From assembly GCA_027311945.1 (NCBI GenBank), contig DAICXZ010000014.1:62001-126000 (forward strand): a stretch of 64,000 nt of DNA, given 5' to 3'. Numbering within the stretch: the stretch's first letter is position 1; every line of letters begins with the position of its first letter. The position numbers were made by a program, and so were the translations under genes. Below the pieces are notes generated by a model, which searched no databases, had not been told where the DNA came from, and worked only from the letters and a program-made list of their open reading frames with translations. Positions 19,442 through 28,564 of this stretch are shown piece by piece. This DNA is from Erythrobacter sp. GTDB taxonomy: Bacteria > Pseudomonadota > Alphaproteobacteria > Sphingomonadales > Sphingomonadaceae.

Positions 19442-20730
19442 GCGTCGGCCCCGTCAACCGCTGCTTCGGCATCGAGGTCATAGGCGGTGTGCAGCACGCG
19501 CACAGCCAGTTCGGTCTCGTCCGAATCGATCAGCACCGAAACCTTGATCTCGCTGGTCGAGATTGCCTGCACGTTGATGCCCCGGTCAGCCAGCGCCTTG
19601 AACATGGTGGCGGCAACGCCGGTGTGGCTCTTCATGCCCATGCCCACGACCGAGACCTTGGCGACCTTGGTGTCGGTGATGATGCGGTTGAAGCCGATCT
19701 TGTCGCGCAGCGTTTCTAGCAATGCCTGCGCGCGCGGCAGTTCGGCCTGCGGCACGGTGAAGGTCACGTCGGTCTCGCCCTTGTCGCGGCCCACGTTCTG
19801 GATGATCATGTCGACATTGATGCCGGCCTCGCCCAGCGGCAGGAAGATTTCGGCCACGGCGCCCGGCTTATCGGGCACGCGGGTGAGGACGACGCGGGCT
19901 TCGTTCTTGTCGAGCGCGATCCCGGTGACGGTCTGGCGTTCCATGTTCTCTTTCTCCAGGTAGGCTTCCATCTCCGCTTCGGAGACGATCATCGTGCCGG
20001 GCAGGGTATCGGCGCTGGGGGCATCGGCATCGACGAAGCTGCTGAGCACCTGCAACCGCACGTTCTTCTTCATCGCAAGGCTGACCGAGCGGGTCTGCAA
20101 GACTTTCGCGCCGACCGATGCCAGTTCGAGCATTTCCTCGAAGGTGACGAACTTCTGCTTCCGGGCCCGGGCGACGATACGCGGGTCGGTGGTGTAGACG
20201 CCGTCGACATCGGTGTAGATGTCGCAGCGGTCGGCATTGACTGCCGCCGCGATGGCGACTGCCGATGTGTCCGATCCGCCGCGCCCCATGGTAGCGACGC
20301 GGCCGTCTTCCGAAATGCCCTGGAAGCCGGGGATCACCGCGATCTCGCCAGCGCTCATCGCAGCCAGCACGTTGGCGGCGTCGAAGTCGTCGACACGGGC
20401 ATTGGCATGCGCGCCGAAGGTCTTCACCGGCACCTGCCAGCCGAGCCAGCTGCGCGCCTTGCAACCCATGGCCTGAAGGGTGAGCGCGAGCAGGCCCGCT
20501 GTCACCTGTTCGCCGCTGGCCACGACCGCGTCGTATTCGGCCGGGTCATAGAGCGGGTTGGCCTCGCGGCAGAAGTTCACCAGCCGGTCGGTTTCGCCGG
20601 CCATGGCCGATACGACCACCGCCACCTCGTTGCCACCGGCTGCCTGCGCGCGCACCAGTTCGGCCACGCGGCGGATGCGCTCGGTTCCGGCCATGGAGGT
20701 GCCGCCAAATTTCATTACAATACGGGCCAC
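19438..20730 (-). CDS. lysC: Aspartate kinase
   Basis: 430 residues; phosphorylates aspartate in the first step of Lys/Thr/Met/diaminopimelate synthesis. The kinase domain starts with VMKFGGTSMAG and contains GRGGSDTSAVAIAA. The C-terminal third carries ACT domains (VTGIALDKNEARVVL..., VSVVGMGMKSHTGVA...) for feedback regulation. Start is GTG at 20730. It is divergent from ubiG and overlaps the downstream flavoprotein gene. Length is right for a monofunctional class II-type aspartokinase. Confidence 0.97.
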   Translation of the reverse strand: MARIVMKFGGTSMAGTERIRRVAELVRAQAAGGNEVAVVVSAMAGETDRLVNFCREANPLYDPAEYDAVVASGEQVTAGLLALTLQAMGCKARSWLGWQVPVKTFGAHANARVDDFDAANVLAAMSAGEIAVIPGFQGISEDGRVATMGRGGSDTSAVAIAAAVNADRCDIYTDVDGVYTTDPRIVARARKQKFVTFEEMLELASVGAKVLQTRSVSLAMKKNVRLQVLSSFVDADAPSADTLPGTMIVSEAEMEAYLEKENMERQTVTGIALDKNEARVVLTRVPDKPGAVAEIFLPLGEAGINVDMIIQNVGRDKGETDVTFTVPQAELPRAQALLETLRDKIGFNRIITDTKVAKVSVVGMGMKSHTGVAATMFKALADRGINVQAISTSEIKVSVLIDSDETELAVRVLHTAYDLDAEAAVDGADA

Positions 20731-20786
20731 GAAAGTCCCTTGTCTGTTCTCTGGTTCAATTCCTCGGGCGCTGTTAGGAGCGAGTC

Positions 20787-21536
20787 ATGACCGATGCAAT
20801 ATCTGGCAGTAGCGCGCAGGGGGCCACGATCCGCCCCGAAGAGGCGGCCCACTTCGGCCAATTGGCCGCCGAGTGGTGGGATCCCAAGGGCTCCTCGGCC
20901 ATGCTTCACAAGCTCAACCCCGTGCGTCTCGCCTTCCTGCGCGAGGCGATAGACCTGCACTGGGCAGGCGATGTTGAGAGCGTGAGGCCGCTGGCGGGCA
21001 AGGCTGCGCTCGATGTCGGCTGCGGTGCGGGGCTGCTGTGCGAACCGCTGGCAAGGCTTGGCGCCGAGGTGACGGGCGTCGATGCCGCGCCCGAGAACAC
21101 CGCCGCCGCCGCCGCCCATGCCGATGCGGCCGGGCTCGACATTCGCTACATGCCGGGTGAGCTGGGCACGCTCGGCCTCGGCCAGTTCGACCTCGTCACC
21201 GCGATGGAGGTGATCGAGCATGTCGCCGACAAGCCCACCTTCGTGGCGCAGCTGGCCGAGCGGCTTGCGCCGGGTGGGCTGATGGTGCTCTCGACCCCCA
21301 ACCGCACGCTGGCCAGCCGCGCGCTGCTGGTGGGCGCGGCGGAGACGCTCGGCATGGTGCCGCGCGGCACGCACCACTGGGACGACTTCCTCACCCCAGA
21401 CGAGCTGGCCGACCTGCTGGCCGAGGCGGGCCTGACGATGGGCGAGCCGCGCGGGATCGCTTTCTCGCCCGCGAAGGGCCTGCACCTGTCGGGCGACCTC
21501 TCGCTCAACTTCATCGCCACCGCGCGCCGCGACTGA
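20787..21536 (+). CDS. ubiG: Ubiquinone biosynthesis O-methyltransferase UbiG
   Basis: 249-residue class I SAM methyltransferase. The UbiG signature segments are present: FGQLAAEWWDPKG near residue 23, motif I LDVGCGAGLLCEPLARLGA, and EVIEHV. It catalyses both O-methylation steps of ubiquinone synthesis at the membrane surface. Divergent from lysC with 56 bases between starts, and followed after three bases by the bestrophin-like gene. Confidence 0.96.
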   Translation: MTDAISGSSAQGATIRPEEAAHFGQLAAEWWDPKGSSAMLHKLNPVRLAFLREAIDLHWAGDVESVRPLAGKAALDVGCGAGLLCEPLARLGAEVTGVDAAPENTAAAAAHADAAGLDIRYMPGELGTLGLGQFDLVTAMEVIEHVADKPTFVAQLAERLAPGGLMVLSTPNRTLASRALLVGAAETLGMVPRGTHHWDDFLTPDELADLLAEAGLTMGEPRGIAFSPAKGLHLSGDLSLNFIATARRD

Positions 21537-21539
21537 GCC

Positions 21540-22433
21540 ATGATTGTCCGCGACAAGCCCACGCCGTTCGCGCTGGCCTTCGCGCTGCGCGGCTCGATCG
21601 TGCCGGTGATCGCCCCCGGCCTGTTGATGCTGGCGGCGCTGGCGGCGCTGGTGGTCTTCGTCCATCACCGCTGGCCCGGCATGGTGCCTGAACTCGACGG
21701 CACCGGTTTCACCGTGTTCGGCATCGCACTCTCCCTGTTCCTCGGCTTCCGCAACAACGCCGCTTACGAGCGCTGGTGGGAGGCGCGGCGGCAGTGGGGC
21801 GGGCTGCTCGCCGATCTGCGCAGTTTCGCCCGCGAACTCGACCTGTTCGAGCCCGAACGCGAACGGCGGCAGGAGCTGCTGCGGCTCGCGCTCGCCTTCC
21901 TGCACCTGCACCGCGCCAACCTGCGCAAGCTCACAGGCGACGAGCAGAGCGCCAGTCGTGGCGCCCGCTTCCTTAGCGCCCCGAACCCGCCCGATGCCGC
22001 GCTCAACGCCATGGCTGTGGCGCTCGCCGAGGCCCGCGCCGACGGAGCGCTCGACGGCTTCGGCGCGAAGGCCCTGGCCGAGCGGCTCGCCTCCATGGCG
22101 CTCGCCCAGGCCGGGTGCGAGCGCATCGCCAACACCCCGCTGCCCTATGTCTACTCGCTGCTCATCTACCGCACGACCTACCTCTACTGCCTGCTCCTGC
22201 CGTTGGCGCTGGTCGGCCCGGTGGGCTGGTTCGCACCGGTGTTCGTGGCCATTGTCGGCTACGTGTTCCTAGGGCTTGCCGAGGTGACCGAAGACCTCGC
22301 CCACCCCTTCGGCATGACGCCCAACGCCCTGCCGCTCGACGCGATCTGCCGCGCCGCCGAGATCAGCATCGCGCCACATCTGGGCGAGGAGGCCCCGCCC
22401 CCGCTTGCCCCGCGCGACTACTACCTCAGTTAG
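21540..22433 (+). CDS. Bestrophin-like family membrane protein
   Basis: 297 residues. Two N-terminal hydrophobic segments (~14-45 and ~55-70) lead into the family hallmark FLGFRNNAAYERWWEARRQWG; a further hydrophobic pair lies near residues 200-245, then the acidic LGLAEVTEDLAHPFG. Bacterial bestrophins (YneE/UPF0187) are pentameric ion channels of the inner membrane. Starts three bases after the ubiG stop, so it is probably co-transcribed. Confidence 0.9.
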   Translation: MIVRDKPTPFALAFALRGSIVPVIAPGLLMLAALAALVVFVHHRWPGMVPELDGTGFTVFGIALSLFLGFRNNAAYERWWEARRQWGGLLADLRSFARELDLFEPERERRQELLRLALAFLHLHRANLRKLTGDEQSASRGARFLSAPNPPDAALNAMAVALAEARADGALDGFGAKALAERLASMALAQAGCERIANTPLPYVYSLLIYRTTYLYCLLLPLALVGPVGWFAPVFVAIVGYVFLGLAEVTEDLAHPFGMTPNALPLDAICRAAEISIAPHLGEEAPPPLAPRDYYLS

Positions 22434-22448
22434 AGTTGCCTGATCCGC

Positions 22449-22548
22449 CTTGCTCCCCTCCCCTTTGGGGAGGGGCTGGGGGTGGGGGCTCGACGCTAGC
22501 TGGCGCGGAACCCCCATCCCAACCCTTCCCCAAGGGGAAGGGCTTTGT
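22449..22548. repeat. Palindromic intergenic repeat, ~97 bases, copy 1
   Basis: It contains two G/C-rich hairpins: CCCCTCCCC/GGGGAGGGG around 22455-22475 and CCCTTCCCC/GGGGAAGGG around 22523-22542, joined by a GGGGGTGGGGGCTC...GAACCCCCATCCC stretch that can itself pair. The reverse complement of 39348-39443 matches almost throughout. It sits between convergent bestrophin and gdpD genes, a typical REP/BIME-like location. Confidence 0.85.
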
Positions 22549-22551
22549 GTC

Positions 22552-23586
22552 TCATCCCCCTCCAGCCGCCCGCAGACGCACGGCCTCACCGGCATGGTCG
22601 GTGAACAGCCCGTCGATCCCCGCAGCCTCCAACAGGCTCCACAGCCTTGCCACATCGCCCTCGCCGGCCGGATCGTCGCCGATCTGCAAGGCGGGCGGCA
22701 GGAAGGCGTTTTCGTGGCGCATGGTCCATGGATGCACGGCCAGACCGCGCGCGTGCGCCGCTGCGACCAGCCCGGTCGGCCCGCCTTCGCCATCGAGCAC
22801 CTGCGTAATCGCCGGGCCGATCCCATCGGCATAGGTGGCGATCATGGCGAGGCCATCGTCGTCGAGCATCTCGGCATAGCTCCGTACGGCGATGTCAGCC
22901 GGGCCACCCTCGGGCGCGACGAGCTGGACCAGCGGGAACGCGGTGAGCTGGTTCAGCCGCACCAGCGGCGTCACTTCGAAGCACTGGATGAACACCGGGT
23001 CGGCACCCGGACGCAGGCCAGCCTTGTCCAGCTCTGCCAGCAGCATGGCAGCAAGGTCGAAGCCGATCCCGGCGAAGTAGGCGGGGTGCTTGATCTCCGG
23101 GTAGATGCCGATGCGGCGGCCTGTCTCGGCTTCCTTGCGCTTTACCAGCGCCAGCACCTCGGCGAAGCTTGGCACTGCGAACTCGCCATCGTGCGTCGAA
23201 CTGGCATAGCGCAGCTGCGGCAACCGCTCCTTCGCGCGCAGGGTCTTCAGCTCGGCCAGCGTCAGGTCTTCGGTGAACCAGCCGGTCTGCTCCACCCCGT
23301 CGATCATGCGGGTGGTGAGGCGGCTGGCGAACTCGGGGCGCTGGTCGATGTCCGTAGTGCCGCCGATCTCGTTTTCGTGGCGGGCGACGAGGACACCATC
23401 CTGAGTGGGCACGAGATCCATCTCGATGTAGTCGGCCCCGTCGTCGATCGCCTTCTCGTAGGCGGCGAGCGTGTGTTCGGGCAGGTCGCCGCTGGCACCG
23501 CGATGGGCGATGATCAGCACGGGGCTATCCTGCGCGGGGGCAGGCGCGGCCAGCATCAGCGCGGCAAGGCAAGCAAGCCACTTCAC
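22552..23586 (-). CDS. Glycerophosphodiester phosphodiesterase (exported)
   Basis: 344 residues with a Sec signal peptide (MKWLACLAALMLAAPAPAQ). The GDPD barrel shows IIAHRGASGDLPEHT, the metal-binding EMDL, RHEN and EIKHP. It resembles GlpQ, releasing glycerol 3-phosphate from periplasmic glycerophosphodiesters. GTG at 23586 is chosen because it starts the signal peptide and overlaps the upstream stop as GTGA; a GTG six codons earlier also exists. Confidence 0.93.
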   Translation of the reverse strand: MKWLACLAALMLAAPAPAQDSPVLIIAHRGASGDLPEHTLAAYEKAIDDGADYIEMDLVPTQDGVLVARHENEIGGTTDIDQRPEFASRLTTRMIDGVEQTGWFTEDLTLAELKTLRAKERLPQLRYASSTHDGEFAVPSFAEVLALVKRKEAETGRRIGIYPEIKHPAYFAGIGFDLAAMLLAELDKAGLRPGADPVFIQCFEVTPLVRLNQLTAFPLVQLVAPEGGPADIAVRSYAEMLDDDGLAMIATYADGIGPAITQVLDGEGGPTGLVAAAHARGLAVHPWTMRHENAFLPPALQIGDDPAGEGDVARLWSLLEAAGIDGLFTDHAGEAVRLRAAGGG

Positions 23587-23933
23587 GCCAGCGCCTCTTG
23601 CCACTTCGCCGCATCGAACCCGACCAGGAGGCCCCCGTCATGCTCGACCACCGGCCGCTTGATCATGCTCGGATGCTCGACCAGCAACGCGGCCGCGCCG
23701 ATGGAATCGCCCGCGCGCGCCTTCTCGCCTTCGTCAAGCTTGCGCCAGGTCGTCCCGCGCCGGTTGAGCACCACGTCGATCCCCTCGGCGCCGATCCAGC
23801 GTTCGACCTTCACCGGGTCGGCACCCTCCTTCTTGTAGTCGTGGAAGGTGTAAGCAAGGCCCTGCTCGTCAAGCCAGAGCCGCGCCTTCTTGACGGTGTC
23901 GCAGTTGGGGATGCCGTAGAGGTCGATGGCCAT
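23583..23933 (-). CDS. ArsC/Spx-family protein (YffB-like)
   Basis: 116-residue thioredoxin-fold protein: IDLYGIPNCDTVKKAR carries a single active-site Cys10 without a CxxC pair, and the family RG/TTWRKL block is present. It resembles YffB rather than true arsenate reductase; no ars genes are nearby, so arsenate reduction is unsupported. Translationally coupled to gdpD by a four-base overlap. Confidence 0.88.
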   Translation of the reverse strand: MAIDLYGIPNCDTVKKARLWLDEQGLAYTFHDYKKEGADPVKVERWIGAEGIDVVLNRRGTTWRKLDEGEKARAGDSIGAAALLVEHPSMIKRPVVEHDGGLLVGFDAAKWQEALA

Positions 23934-24082
23934 GGTTGTCCTACAAGGTGTTACAGGTGTGACAGTGTCCTAGAGGGAAAACCGGAGGGGTGAAACCGGC
24001 GCTCCGAAAGTCGCTCACAAAGGGCATGGCAAAGCGTCATGGCAACGGCATGACACGGGTTGCCGCACGTAGGAAAGACCGA

Positions 24083-24391
24083 TCAGTCCTGCGCCGTGAA
24101 GCGGTGAACGCGCGGATTGTCGCAGGCGAACAGCGTATAGCTCTCGTAATAGGCCTCGCGCCCTCGCAGCTGCGCCGCGCGATGCTCTGCCACGCGGCCC
24201 CAGCCCCGCGCCGCCTCCTCGCTCTCCCATTCGGACAGGGCGATCACTTCGCCATCGTCGGCGGTGTAGCCCTTGAACGAGAGGAACCCCGGCTGGTCGC
24301 GGGCCATCTGCTCCATCCGCTCCGCCTCGGCGGCATAGGCGGCCTGATCGATGTCAGCGCGTTTGCGGTTGCGGAAAACGACCAGGAACAT
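24083..24391 (-). CDS. Antibiotic biosynthesis monooxygenase (ABM) domain protein
   Basis: 102 residues, dimeric ferredoxin-like ABM fold: FLVVFRNRKRA at the N-terminus, QPGFLSFKGYTADDGE in the middle and IALSEWESEEAARGW. GGAGG precedes the ATG. Small ABM proteins include haem-degrading and quinol monooxygenases as well as proteins of unknown role; nothing here is specific. It lies upstream of gdpD/yffB-like genes and downstream of ruvC on the same strand. Confidence 0.82.
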   Translation of the reverse strand: MFLVVFRNRKRADIDQAAYAAEAERMEQMARDQPGFLSFKGYTADDGEVIALSEWESEEAARGWGRVAEHRAAQLRGREAYYESYTLFACDNPRVHRFTAQD

Positions 24392-24441
24392 GTCAGAGAA
24401 CCTCCGTTCAGGACGAGCGGATCAGGGGGCCGGAAAGTGCG

Positions 24442-24918
24442 TCACCCCAAATGCGCATCGGCAATAGCCACCGCCAGCGCATCGGCGGCGTCCGCGCCCA
24501 CCACCTTCACCCCCGGCAGCAGCACCTTGAGCATCGCCTGCACCTGCGTCTTCTCGGCAGCACCCGTGCCCACCACCGACTTCTTCACCGCGCGCGCGGC
24601 GTGTTCGCGCACCGTCAGCCCCGTACCATCGTAAGCCGCTCCGCAGACTGCCAGCACGGCCCCGCGCGCCTGCGCCAGCTTCAGCGTCGATTGCGGGTTC
24701 TTGTTGAGGAAAATCTCCTCCGCCGCCGCCCGGTCGGGCCGGTAGCGTGCGATCACTTGCGCCAGCTCGGCCTGCAAGAAAGCCAGCCGCTCGGGCATCG
24801 GAGTAGCAGCAGAGGTCTTCACCTGACCGTGTGCGACATGGCTGAGGCGGCTGCCCTCAGAACGGATCACGCCCCAGCCGGTGGAGCTGAGCGATGGATC
24901 AAGGCCGAGGATGATCAT
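24442..24918 (-). CDS. ruvC: Holliday junction resolvase RuvC
   Basis: 158-residue endonuclease that cuts Holliday junctions with RuvAB. Catalytic acids are all present: Asp7 (GLDPS), Glu68 (AAEEIF), Asp143 and Asp146 (ADAADALA). ATG 24918 matches the family N-terminus; an upstream in-frame start would add 27 unrelated residues. It lies downstream of yebC, the usual neighbourhood, with a 35-residue membrane ORF in between; ruvA and ruvB are not in the window. Confidence 0.96.
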   Translation of the reverse strand: MIILGLDPSLSSTGWGVIRSEGSRLSHVAHGQVKTSAATPMPERLAFLQAELAQVIARYRPDRAAAEEIFLNKNPQSTLKLAQARGAVLAVCGAAYDGTGLTVREHAARAVKKSVVGTGAAEKTQVQAMLKVLLPGVKVVGADAADALAVAIADAHLG

Positions 24919-24940
24919 GGCCGCAAACTCACCAGCTTGG

Positions 24941-25048
24941 TCACCAGCCGAAGGCCAGCACCAGCCGCCAGCCGATAGCCACAAGCAGCGGAGCGGCAAT
25001 GGCCAGCAGGATCGCCCAGTCTCGCCATCGCCGCATCAACTGGCTCAC
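24941..25048 (-). CDS. Small membrane protein, 35 residues, between yebC and ruvC
   Basis: GTG at 25048 overlaps the yebC stop as GTGA, and the frame ends TGA at 24941, 22 bases before ruvC. The product has a basic N-terminus ([10 protein letters not shown]) and one hydrophobic segment of about 20 residues ([16 protein letters not shown]), as expected of a single-pass inner-membrane miniprotein. The stop-start overlap matches other coupled pairs in this window. No family recognised. Confidence 0.55.
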   Translation of the reverse strand: MSQLMRRWRDWAILLAIAAPLLVAIGWRLVLAFGW

Positions 25049-25791
25049 CCCGCCAGCTTCTCCATCAGCTCATCGGAAATTTCGTAGTTGCCCCAGACGG
25101 TCTGCACGTCGTCGTCATCGTCGAGCGCATCGACCAGCTTCAGCAGCGTGGTCGCTTCCTTCTCTTCCATGGCGACGGTGATGTTCGGCTTCCACGCCAG
25201 CTTCACGGTCTCGGCATCGCCGAGCGACTTCTCGAGCTCGGTGGCGATCTGGTGCAACTGATCGGCTTCGGTCCAGATGGTGTGGCCGTCCTCGCTCGAT
25301 TCGATATCGTCGGCGCCCGCTTCCATCGCCGCTTCGAGAATCTTCTCCTCGTCGCCCGCGCTGGCCGGATATTCGATCAGGCCCTTACGCTCGAACCCGT
25401 GCTGAACGCTGCCCTCGGTGCCGAGGTTGCCGCCGTTCTTGCTGAAGGCGGTGCGCACGTTGGTGGCGGTGCGGTTGCGGTTGTCAGTCAGCGTTTCCAC
25501 GATCAGCGCCACGCCGCCGGGGCCATAACCCTCGTAGCGGACCTCTTCATAGTTCTCGCCGTCCGCGGCCGAGGCCTTGTCGATCGCGCGCTGGATATTG
25601 TCCTTCGGCATCGACTGTGCCTTGGCGGCGTTGACCGCGAGGCGCAGGCGCGGGTTCATGTCCGGGTCCGGCATGCCCATCTTGGCGGCCACGGTGATTT
25701 CGCGGCTGAGCTTGGAGAAGAGGCCCGAGCGCTTCTTGTCCTGCGCACCCTTGCGGTGCATGATGTTCTTGAATTTGGAATGGCCTGCCAT
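25045..25791 (-). CDS. YebC/PmpR-family protein
   Basis: 248 residues with the full family length: N-terminal [20 protein letters not shown], the central [14 protein letters not shown] and the acidic [10 protein letters not shown] near the C-terminus. YebC-type proteins were annotated as transcription regulators; more recent work implicates members in relieving ribosome stalling. Located before ruvC as in many proteobacteria. Confidence 0.95.
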   Translation of the reverse strand: MAGHSKFKNIMHRKGAQDKKRSGLFSKLSREITVAAKMGMPDPDMNPRLRLAVNAAKAQSMPKDNIQRAIDKASAADGENYEEVRYEGYGPGGVALIVETLTDNRNRTATNVRTAFSKNGGNLGTEGSVQHGFERKGLIEYPASAGDEEKILEAAMEAGADDIESSEDGHTIWTEADQLHQIATELEKSLGDAETVKLAWKPNITVAMEEKEATTLLKLVDALDDDDDVQTVWGNYEISDELMEKLAG

Positions 25792-25874
25792 GGTGTTCCG
25801 TCGCTTGTGCGTCTGAAATGGGAAGCTGCCGCCTAGACCAGCGGCGCTTGTCCTTCAACTGCCCGTAAGCAGTA

Positions 25875-26222
25875 TCAGATTCTGACGGCGGTGCCCGTGG
25901 CCGAAACCATCAGCATCGAGCCGTTCTTGCCGATCACCTCATAATCGAGGTCCACCCCGACCACGGCATTGCCGCCGAGCGAGCCGCACTCGGCCTGCAA
26001 CTCCTCGATCGCCTGCTTGCGCGCATCGGCCAGAACCCGCTCGTAGCTGTTGGAGCGCCCGCCGACGATATCGCGAATGGATGCGAACATGTCGCGGAAC
26101 AGGTTGGCCCCCACGATCACCTCGCCCGTGACCACGCCGAGATAGGCCTGGATCGGGTGGCCTTCCATCGTGGGCGTGGTGGTGACGGGAATCCCGCGCG
26201 CATCTTTCCAGGGGCCTGCCAT
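25875..26222 (-). CDS. YbjQ/UPF0145-family heavy-metal-binding-domain protein
   Basis: 115 residues: [62 protein letters not shown], the standard pentameric YbjQ fold. Function is not established in the family. An AGGAGA site precedes the ATG. Confidence 0.9.
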   Translation of the reverse strand: MAGPWKDARGIPVTTTPTMEGHPIQAYLGVVTGEVIVGANLFRDMFASIRDIVGGRSNSYERVLADARKQAIEELQAECGSLGGNAVVGVDLDYEVIGKNGSMLMVSATGTAVRI

Positions 26223-26292
26223 TGTCGTGTCTCCTTGCGAGCTATTGCCGCCGGTGTATTGCTAATACAACACAGCATCGGCAGCAAGCGGA

Positions 26293-26529
26293 TCACCCCA
26301 GCCCAAGCGCCGCCTTGTAGGTATCCAGGATCATTTCCATCTCGGAGCGGTCGTTGGGGTCCATCTTCCGCAGGCGCACGATCTGGCGCATGATCTTGGG
26401 GTCGTAGCCCACCGCCTTGGCCTCGGCGTAGACGTCGCGGATATCGTCGGCGATGCCCTTCTTTTCTTCTTCGAGGCGCTCGATGCGCTCGATCAGCAGG
26501 CGCAGGCGGTCGTCAGTGGCTTCGGCCAT
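26293..26529 (-). CDS. gapR: GapR family nucleoid-associated protein (DUF2312)
   Basis: 78 residues: [35 protein letters not shown], then [12 protein letters not shown] and [11 protein letters not shown]. This is the complete DUF2312/UPF0335 protein. GapR in Caulobacter binds overtwisted AT-rich DNA and supports replication and topoisomerase action. Predicted all-helical with basic faces. Confined largely to Alphaproteobacteria, which supports the taxonomic assignment. Confidence 0.92.
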   Translation of the reverse strand: MAEATDDRLRLLIERIERLEEEKKGIADDIRDVYAEAKAVGYDPKIMRQIVRLRKMDPNDRSEMEMILDTYKAALGLG

Positions 26530-26621
26530 CGGGGTGCTCCATCAAATTCGAGAATCGATAATGGCAGCCCCGATAGCCAGCCTGCCCCGCCGGGTGAAGG
26601 CCCGGATCACACGCTGCGCGA

Positions 26622-26933
26622 TTATTCCTGTGCGTTCTTTTTCAGGCTCTCTTCCATCCGGGCGAGTTGCTCGGGGGTCGCCTCGGTCTGATACTTATCC
26701 TTCCATTCGCCCATCGGCATGCCGTGGATCAGTTCGCGCGCTGCGGACTTGTCGCCTTCATAGCCCGCGTCGCGAATCCAGTCGGCGAGGCAATTGCGGC
26801 AGAAGCCCGAGAGGCCCATAAGGTCGATGTTCTGGGCATCGTGGCGGCGCTGCAAATGGCGCACCAGCCGGCGAAAAGCGGCAGCCGCGACGGCGTCGGG
26901 CAGCTGGTCCAGCGGATCTTTCGTGTCGCTCAT
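26622..26933 (-). CDS. DUF1244 family protein
   Basis: 103 residues with the family core AFRRLVRHLQRRHDAQNIDLMGLSGFCRNCLADW followed by HGMPMGEWKDKYQ. The conserved FCRNCL pair of cysteines is retained and could bind metal. Function unknown. Divergent from pyk across 49 bases. Confidence 0.9.
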   Translation of the reverse strand: MSDTKDPLDQLPDAVAAAAFRRLVRHLQRRHDAQNIDLMGLSGFCRNCLADWIRDAGYEGDKSAARELIHGMPMGEWKDKYQTEATPEQLARMEESLKKNAQE

Positions 26934-26982
26934 TTTTTCATGTGTCCTTGTCTTGTCGTAGCATGCTGCGATAGGCCTTCAG

Positions 26983-28449
26983 ATGATGTCGAAATTCGAA
27001 CCCCGCAACCGCAAGGTCAAAATCCTTGCCACCACCGGCCCCGCCACCGAAGACCCGGAGGTGCTGCGCGCACTGTTCCGCGCCGGTGCCGATGCCTTCC
27101 GCGTCAACATGAGCCATGGCGAGCACGCATTCCACGCGCAGACCATCGCCAAGATCCGCGCGCTGGAGGCCGAGTTCGGCCGCCCGATCGCCATCCTTGC
27201 AGACTTGCAGGGGCCGAAACTGCGCGTCGGCAAGATCGCCGAAGGCCGCGCCACCATTCCGCACGGTGCCACCTTCACCTTCGACCGCGATCCCACGCCG
27301 GGTGACGCCACCCGCGCCGAACTCCCGCATGAGGAGATCTTCCGCGTGATCGAGGCGGGCCAGCGGCTGCTGGTCAACGACGGCAAGATCCGCCTGCGCG
27401 TGAAAAGCGTCAGCGCCGAGGCGATCGTCTGCACGGCCGAGGTCGGCGGCGTGATTTCCGACCGCAAGGGCGTGAACGTGCCCGATGCCGAAATCCCGAT
27501 CCCCGCGCTGACCGAGAAGGACCGGCGCGATCTCGCCTTTGCGCTGGATCAGGGGGTCGACTGGATCGGCCTGAGCTTCGTCCAGCGGCCCGAGGATCTG
27601 ATCGAGGCACGCGCGCTGATGGGCGACAAGGGCGCGCTCTGCGCCAAGATCGAGAAGCCGCAGGCAGTGCGCCGGATCGACGAGATCATCGCCGCTGCCG
27701 ATGGCATCATGGTCGCACGCGGCGATCTCGGGGTCGAACTGAACCCCGAGGAAGTGCCGCCCCTGCAGAAGAAGATCGTCAACGCCACGCGCCTCACCGG
27801 CAAGCCGGTGATCGTGGCGACGCAGATGCTTGAAAGCATGATCGAAAGTCCGATCCCGACCCGCGCCGAGGTCTCCGACGTGGCCAACGCGGTTTATGAC
27901 GGGGCCGACGTGGTGATGCTCAGCGCCGAGACTGCGGCAGGCGACTGGCCCGAAGAGGCGGTGCTCATGATGAACGCCATCGCCAGCCAGATCGAACGCG
28001 ACGAAGGCTACAAGCAGCGCGTGCGGCTGCTCGAGACCCCGCCCGATCCGACTGTGGCCGACGCGCTCAGCCATTCGTGCATGACCATTGCCGACACGGT
28101 CGAACTCGGCGCCATCGCGGTGTTCACCTGGTCGGGCAATTCGGCCCGGCGCGTGACCCGTGGACGACCGGCGGTGCCGGTGATGGTGCTCACCCCGTCG
28201 ATGGCGGTGGCGCGGCGTGTCTCGCTGCTGTGGGGCACCCATGCCGTGGCCACGAAGGACATCGGCAGCTTCGAGGAGATGGTCGCCAAAGGCAAGCGCA
28301 TGGCGCTGCGCCACGGCTTCGGCTCGGCGGGCAGCCGGTTGATCGTGATGGCAGGCGTGCCCTTCGGCGTGTCGGGCGCGACCAACCTGCTGCATATCGC
28401 CACCATCGAGGGCGACGAGCTGGTGAAGCACAAGAAGGCGAAACACTGA
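26983..28449 (+). CDS. pyk: Pyruvate kinase
   Basis: 488 residues, full length. N-terminal KVKILATTGPAT, substrate-binding VNMSHGEH, ADLQGPKLRVG, catalytic lysine block CAKIEKPQAV, metal-binding DGIMVARGDLGVEL and the signature ATQMLESMI/PTRAEVSDVANAV. It converts phosphoenolpyruvate and ADP to pyruvate and ATP. Two adjacent in-frame ATGs (26983, 26986). Allosteric C-terminal domain present. Confidence 0.97.
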   Translation: MMSKFEPRNRKVKILATTGPATEDPEVLRALFRAGADAFRVNMSHGEHAFHAQTIAKIRALEAEFGRPIAILADLQGPKLRVGKIAEGRATIPHGATFTFDRDPTPGDATRAELPHEEIFRVIEAGQRLLVNDGKIRLRVKSVSAEAIVCTAEVGGVISDRKGVNVPDAEIPIPALTEKDRRDLAFALDQGVDWIGLSFVQRPEDLIEARALMGDKGALCAKIEKPQAVRRIDEIIAAADGIMVARGDLGVELNPEEVPPLQKKIVNATRLTGKPVIVATQMLESMIESPIPTRAEVSDVANAVYDGADVVMLSAETAAGDWPEEAVLMMNAIASQIERDEGYKQRVRLLETPPDPTVADALSHSCMTIADTVELGAIAVFTWSGNSARRVTRGRPAVPVMVLTPSMAVARRVSLLWGTHAVATKDIGSFEEMVAKGKRMALRHGFGSAGSRLIVMAGVPFGVSGATNLLHIATIEGDELVKHKKAKH

Positions 28450-28564
28450 GCAAGTAAGGGCAGCATAGGCACCGCGCAAAGCCACGTAACGGAGGGGCTA
28501 TGATAGCGCTACCAACCTGTTACGATGGCACCTCAGCCCAAAGAGGACCTGAGAGGACTTGCCT

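Noticed and set aside
23947-23964. Two imperfect 9-base tandem repeats (GGTGTTACA, GGTGTGACA)
   Set aside because: Too short and imperfect to distinguish from promoter sequence of the ArsC/Spx-like gene.
26938-28485. 515-residue minus-strand frame opposite pyruvate kinase
   Set aside because: Antisense to a certain housekeeping gene; composition typical of GC-rich shadow frames.
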